A stretch of 64,000 nt of DNA, taken from Hydrogenophaga sp. Lineage in GTDB: Bacteria; Pseudomonadota; Gammaproteobacteria; Burkholderiales; Burkholderiaceae_C. Numbering within the stretch: the first letter of the stretch is position 1; every line of letters starts with the position of its first letter. This document shows positions 60,864 through 64,000 of the stretch, piece after piece. The translations under genes and the position numbers were made by a program. The notes under the pieces were generated by a model, which had not been told where the DNA came from, ran no database searches, and saw only the letters and a list, made by a program, of their open reading frames with translations. The stretch lies in the NCBI RefSeq assembly GCF_030651625.1, contig NZ_JAUSCF010000009.1, positions 1-64,000 of the forward strand, read 5' to 3'.

Positions 60864-62165
60864 TCAACCCTGGTAACCGAACCGGCGCGGCAGCCAGAGC
60901 ACGGCGTCGGGCACATAGGTGAGGAAGGCGAGCGCGGCCAGCATCACGAACACGAAGGGCAGGGTTTCCCTGACGATGCGTTTGATCGATTCGCCGGTGA
61001 TGTTGCCCATGATGAAGAGCAACAAGCCGTACGGCGGTGTGATCAGGCCGATCATGAGGTTGACCGTGACCACCACGCCGAAGTGCACCATGTCGATGCC
61101 CAGCAGCTTGGCGGTGGGAATCAGGATGGGCACGATGACCAGGAGCACGGTGCCGCCTTCCAGCAGCGCGCCCAGCACCAGCAGCAACACGTTGACGATC
61201 AGCAGGAAGCCCATGGGCGTGAGGTCCATGGCGGTCAGGAACTGGCTCACCGCCTGCGGAATGTCTTCGCGGGTGACCACATAGTTGAACACCAGGGCGC
61301 CCGCGATCAGGATGCCGATCGACGCGGTGGAGCGACCGCTGGCGAGCAGCGCCCGGTACGCACCCACGGGCGTGACCGAGCGGTACAGCACCACCGAGAT
61401 CAGCAAGGCATACAGCGCGGCCACGGCGGCGGCTTCGGTGGGCGTCATCACGCCGCTGTAGATGCCGCCCAGCAGCACCACCGGCATCATCAGCGCGGGA
61501 ATGGCGCGCCAGGTGATGCCGGGCAGTTCGCGCAGCGGCACAGCGCGCTCCACCGGGAAGTTGCGCACCCGGGCCAGGTAGCCGTTCATGACCATGAGCA
61601 CGAAGGCAAGCAGCAGACCCGGCACCACGCCCGCCATGAACAGGTAGCCGATGGACGCGTCCGATATCAGGCCGTAGAGCACCAGCGGGATCGACGGCGG
61701 GATGATGGGACCGATCACGGCCGATGCCGAAGTGAGGGCCGCCGCGTAGGCCGGCGTGTAGCGGCCGTCCTTGGTCATCATGTTGATCACCATGCGGCCC
61801 ACACCGGCAGCGTCGGCTATGGCAGAGCCGGACATGCCGGAGAAGATCAACGATGACATGATGTTGACGTGGCCCAGGCCGCCGCGGAAGCGACCCACGA
61901 TGGCGTTGCAGAAGCGCAGCAGGCGGTCGGTGAGCGAACCCATGTTCATGATCTCGGCCGCCAGGATGAACAGTGGGATCGCGAGCAGGGTGTAGGTGTT
62001 GTTCAGGCCTTGCAGCAGCTGTTCAGCGGCGATGCCCATGTCCTGCCCGGTGATGAACAGGTAGACGACCGTGCTGGCGATCATCGACAGCCCGATGGGC
62101 AGGCCCATGAGACTGAGCGCGAAAATCAGGTACACCGTGATGGCGAAGGGCGAAAAGAAGCTCAT
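60864..62165 (-). CDS. dctM: TRAP transporter large permease (DctM)
   Basis: 433 aa with about twelve membrane segments. Signatures: IPLFILAAEIMNMGSLTDRLLRF, IFSGMSGSAIADAAGVG, ASAVIGPIIPPSIPLVLYG and TPPYGLLLFIMGNI, all typical DctM. It is the ion-coupled channel of a TRAP uptake system. The ATG overlaps the DctQ stop by four bases. Confidence 0.95.
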   Translation of the reverse strand: MSFFSPFAITVYLIFALSLMGLPIGLSMIASTVVYLFITGQDMGIAAEQLLQGLNNTYTLLAIPLFILAAEIMNMGSLTDRLLRFCNAIVGRFRGGLGHVNIMSSLIFSGMSGSAIADAAGVGRMVINMMTKDGRYTPAYAAALTSASAVIGPIIPPSIPLVLYGLISDASIGYLFMAGVVPGLLLAFVLMVMNGYLARVRNFPVERAVPLRELPGITWRAIPALMMPVVLLGGIYSGVMTPTEAAAVAALYALLISVVLYRSVTPVGAYRALLASGRSTASIGILIAGALVFNYVVTREDIPQAVSQFLTAMDLTPMGFLLIVNVLLLVLGALLEGGTVLLVIVPILIPTAKLLGIDMVHFGVVVTVNLMIGLITPPYGLLLFIMGNITGESIKRIVRETLPFVFVMLAALAFLTYVPDAVLWLPRRFGYQG

Positions 62166-62698
62166 GCCGTTTCCTTGGCGCTGGCTGCTGGCAGCGGGTC
62201 GTCGTATAGGCGGCCGCGCACGGCTTCAATGCCGATGTGCAGGTGGCGCACCACCATGGCCACCACGAAGGCGATGTAGATCGAGAAAAGGTGGTCCATG
62301 CGGATGCCCAGGGATGCGGTGGACTCCACCTTCATGAAGGTCACATAGCTCCAGGCCGAGGGCAGCGACCACACCAGAATCACCACCACCGACAGGCTCA
62401 CCACCACGGTGAACCAGCGTTTGACTTCGCGCGGCACCTGGCCGATGAGCACGTCGAAGCGGATGTCTTCGCGATTGCTCATCACGAACGAGGCGCCCCA
62501 CAGAATGCCCCAGATCCAGGTGATGACGCAGATCTCTTCGGTCCAGGCCACAGGTTTGTTGAGCACGTAGCGGAACGTGATCTGCAGGATGAAGGCCACG
62601 AACATGGTGGCCATCATCACGACCTGGACGTGGTTGGCGCCCAGCCTGAGCCAGCGCAGCAGACGGGGAGCCGGGTGCAGGGAGTAAGTGAAATTCAT
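62162..62698 (-). CDS. dctQ: TRAP transporter small permease (DctQ)
   Basis: 178 aa with four membrane helices. LQITFRYVLNKPVAWTEEICVITWIWGILWGASFVM is the DctQ family core. It pairs with DctM to form the membrane unit. The gene follows dctP after a short gap holding a repeat copy. Confidence 0.92.
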   Translation of the reverse strand: MNFTYSLHPAPRLLRWLRLGANHVQVVMMATMFVAFILQITFRYVLNKPVAWTEEICVITWIWGILWGASFVMSNREDIRFDVLIGQVPREVKRWFTVVVSLSVVVILVWSLPSAWSYVTFMKVESTASLGIRMDHLFSIYIAFVVAMVVRHLHIGIEAVRGRLYDDPLPAASAKETA

Positions 62699-62751
62699 GG
62701 CGGGATTCCGGGGACGTTCAGTTCACACAGTTCAATGGCTCCGGCGCGCCA

Positions 62752-62806
62752 CATGCCCCGCACGACGACCCCTCTTCCAGAGGACGCGCAGCGGCGCAGG
62801 GGGTGC
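62752..62806 (-). repeat. Stop-codon repeat copy after dctP
   Basis: On the minus strand the dctP stop codon is followed within three bases by CACCCCCTGCGCCGCTGCGC and then a CCTCTGGAAGAGG hairpin, the opening blocks of the family. Orientation is that of dctP. The copy is shorter than most. Confidence 0.65.
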
Positions 62807-63799
62807 TTACAGCTTGTTGATGCGGTCCAGCATGCCGGCTGGCCAGTCTTTGGCGAACTTGGACTTGGCGTACACGTCAAGCACGTGTCTGCGGAATGCG
62901 GGCAGGTCGGGTGTGTACACCTCCAGGCCCTGCTGCTTCATGAAGGCTTCCTGCTCCACGTCGTCCTTGAGTGCCTGTGCGGTCACGGCGGCGGCGAACT
63001 TGTCGGCAGCGTCCTGCACGGTCTTCTGTTGCGCCGGGCTCAGGCTGTTCCACTTGCTCACGCTGATGGCAAACAGGTTGTTGGCGACCAGGTGGCTGGT
63101 CTTGACGATCTGCGTGGTCACCTCATAGAACTTCATGCTGCGCACCGCGCCCATGGGGTTGTCCTGGCCGTCGATGGTGCCGGTCTGCAGCGCGGTATAG
63201 ACCTCGGTGAAGGCCAGCGGTGACGGGTTGGCGCCCATGGCGGTACCCACGAACTGCCAGCCTTCGCCCGGGGGCATGCGCAGCTTGATGCCGGCGAGGT
63301 CGGCCGGGGTCATGATCTTCTTCCTGGGCTTGAGGCCCAGGTGGCGCGTGCCAATGTAGGGCACCGACAGCACCTTGATGCCCATCTGCTGTTCCATCAT
63401 GGCGTACAGCGCTTTGCCCACGTCGCTGTCGAACACGGCCTTCATGTGCACGTGATCGCGGAACACGTAAGGCGTGGTCACGATGCTCCAGGCGGGGATC
63501 TGCCTTTGCACATCGAAAGCGGCCAGGTTGGCCATGTGCAGGTTGCCGCGCTGCATGGCCACCGGCTCGGTGCCTTGTTTGAACAGGGTGGCGCCGAAGT
63601 AGGGCTTGAAGTCGAATTCGGCACCCAGCGCGCCGCCAAACGATTCCTTGAGGATCGCGGCGCGCACGTCGCTCTCGGCCACGGTGTCGGAGTAGATCAG
63701 TTCGACTTTGCCCTGTGCCAGGGACAAGGCAGGCAGGCCGATCGCGCACAGGCCGGCGGCGGCGCCGAGCAGGGTGCGGCGTTGGATGAAAGGGGTCAT
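62807..63799 (-). CDS. dctP: TRAP transporter substrate-binding protein (DctP)
   Basis: 330 aa. An export signal with twin Arg (QRRTLLGAAAGLCAIGLPALSLAQG) precedes a DctP fold. KLRMPPGEGWQFVGTAMGANPSPLAFTEVYTALQTGTIDGQDNP contains the Arg and Asn that clamp the ligand carboxylate in this family. It should capture an organic acid; quinate, shikimate or a related acid is suggested by its operon. GAGGAG lies just before the ATG. It is the first gene of the six-gene operon ending with the shikimate dehydrogenase. Confidence 0.94.
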   Translation of the reverse strand: MTPFIQRRTLLGAAAGLCAIGLPALSLAQGKVELIYSDTVAESDVRAAILKESFGGALGAEFDFKPYFGATLFKQGTEPVAMQRGNLHMANLAAFDVQRQIPAWSIVTTPYVFRDHVHMKAVFDSDVGKALYAMMEQQMGIKVLSVPYIGTRHLGLKPRKKIMTPADLAGIKLRMPPGEGWQFVGTAMGANPSPLAFTEVYTALQTGTIDGQDNPMGAVRSMKFYEVTTQIVKTSHLVANNLFAISVSKWNSLSPAQQKTVQDAADKFAAAVTAQALKDDVEQEAFMKQQGLEVYTPDLPAFRRHVLDVYAKSKFAKDWPAGMLDRINKL

Positions 63800-63886
63800 G
63801 GTGTGTCTCCTCTGAGGGGTGGCGGGATCGGTTTCAACAGGGTCGTTTTCGGCTTGGAACGCCTGAGCCGAATCATGTACGAACTG

Positions 63887-63901
63887 GTTAATTAAATCAA
63901 C
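63887..63901. promoter_or_regulatory. AT-rich near-palindrome upstream of the TRAP operon
   Basis: GTTAATTAAATCAAC has seven-base arms with one mismatch around a central A, 88-102 bases upstream of dctP in an otherwise GC-rich gap. It could be the operator of whatever regulator lies beyond the window. Confidence 0.4.
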
Positions 63902-63970
63902 GAACGATGATCAGGGTTTTCCCGAGGCTCGGGTCACTGACCGCTGAACGGTGATTTCGGGGAAGCCGAT

Positions 63971-64000
63971 TCAGTCGCGACGCAGGTAGCGTTCGACCAT
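63971..64000 (-). CDS. Possible C-terminal end of a further minus-strand gene (cut by window edge)
   Basis: The frame entering from base 64000 reads MVERYLRRD and stops at TGA (63973-63971). Only nine codons are visible, so this is a weak call. A regulator or another operon gene for the TRAP cluster would be expected here. Confidence 0.3.
   Translation of the reverse strand: MVERYLRRD

Overview
The window looks like chromosome of a high-GC betaproteobacterium of the Burkholderiales, most likely Comamonadaceae and closest in flavour to Hydrogenophaga. This rests on gene content: a Bug-family receptor, BPSS1780-type and DUF2069 membrane proteins, intracellular PHB depolymerase, a MoxR-DUF58-transglutaminase operon, PhoX phosphatase and many GC-rich palindromic intergenic repeats. 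It is an inference, because no rRNA, tRNA or species marker is present. I see no transposase, phage, CRISPR array or RNA gene. About 58 protein genes are supported.

Layout. 1-8.0 kb: the start of an acyltransferase-3 gene, a beta-hydroxyacid dehydrogenase, a GntR regulator divergent from an alpha/beta hydrolase, a TSUP permease, guaC and uvrD. 8.0-15.1 kb: a 2-aminoethylphosphonate-type cluster (HD oxygenase of PhnZ type, binding protein, ATPase, fused permease, FAD oxidoreductase, phnX) with a 138-bp tandem repeat array in its middle. 15.1-23.4 kb: psd, an unusual long class III aminotransferase, a small membrane protein, a GT4 glycosyltransferase and a PhoX alkaline phosphatase. 11-bp-spaced Pho-box-like heptamers occur upstream of three of these units, so 8-23 kb reads as a phosphorus-acquisition and lipid district. 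23.5-29.4 kb: FecR-domain protein, BPSS1780 membrane protein, thrB and polA. 29.4-38.9 kb: cell-wall functions (MltB, TgpA-like transglutaminase, DUF58, MoxR, an SLT transglycosylase) with an HDAC-like amidohydrolase and a GlcD-type oxidase. 39-48.6 kb: YihY, P450, alpha/beta hydrolase, MetY-type sulfhydrylase, CBS protein, PHB depolymerase, GST, cupin and aroC. 48.7-49.5 kb: an AT-richer SGNH lipoprotein gene flanked by a 14-bp direct repeat.

50-64 kb is a catabolic region. An IclR regulator faces two PcaR-like operators and an operon in which the two halves of the pseudomonad QuiC1 3-dehydroshikimate dehydratase (HPPD-like VOC part and TIM-barrel part) are separate overlapping genes. Further on come a Bug receptor, a tartrate/D-malate dehydrogenase with a divergent LysR regulator, and an operon of TRAP transporter, esterase, DUF3237 protein and shikimate dehydrogenase. 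Together these suggest uptake of plant hydroxy-acids or cyclic polyol acids and funnelling toward protocatechuate.

The most striking non-gene signal is a family of GC-rich, hairpin-forming repeats. Most copies start within about 20 bases of a stop codon and are oriented like the gene they follow. One forms the tandem array, one abuts the guaC start codon, and one encodes the apparent N-terminus of the DUF58 protein. A related palindromic element sits in frame inside uvrD as a perfect 31-bp inverted repeat, and a half element sits in polA.
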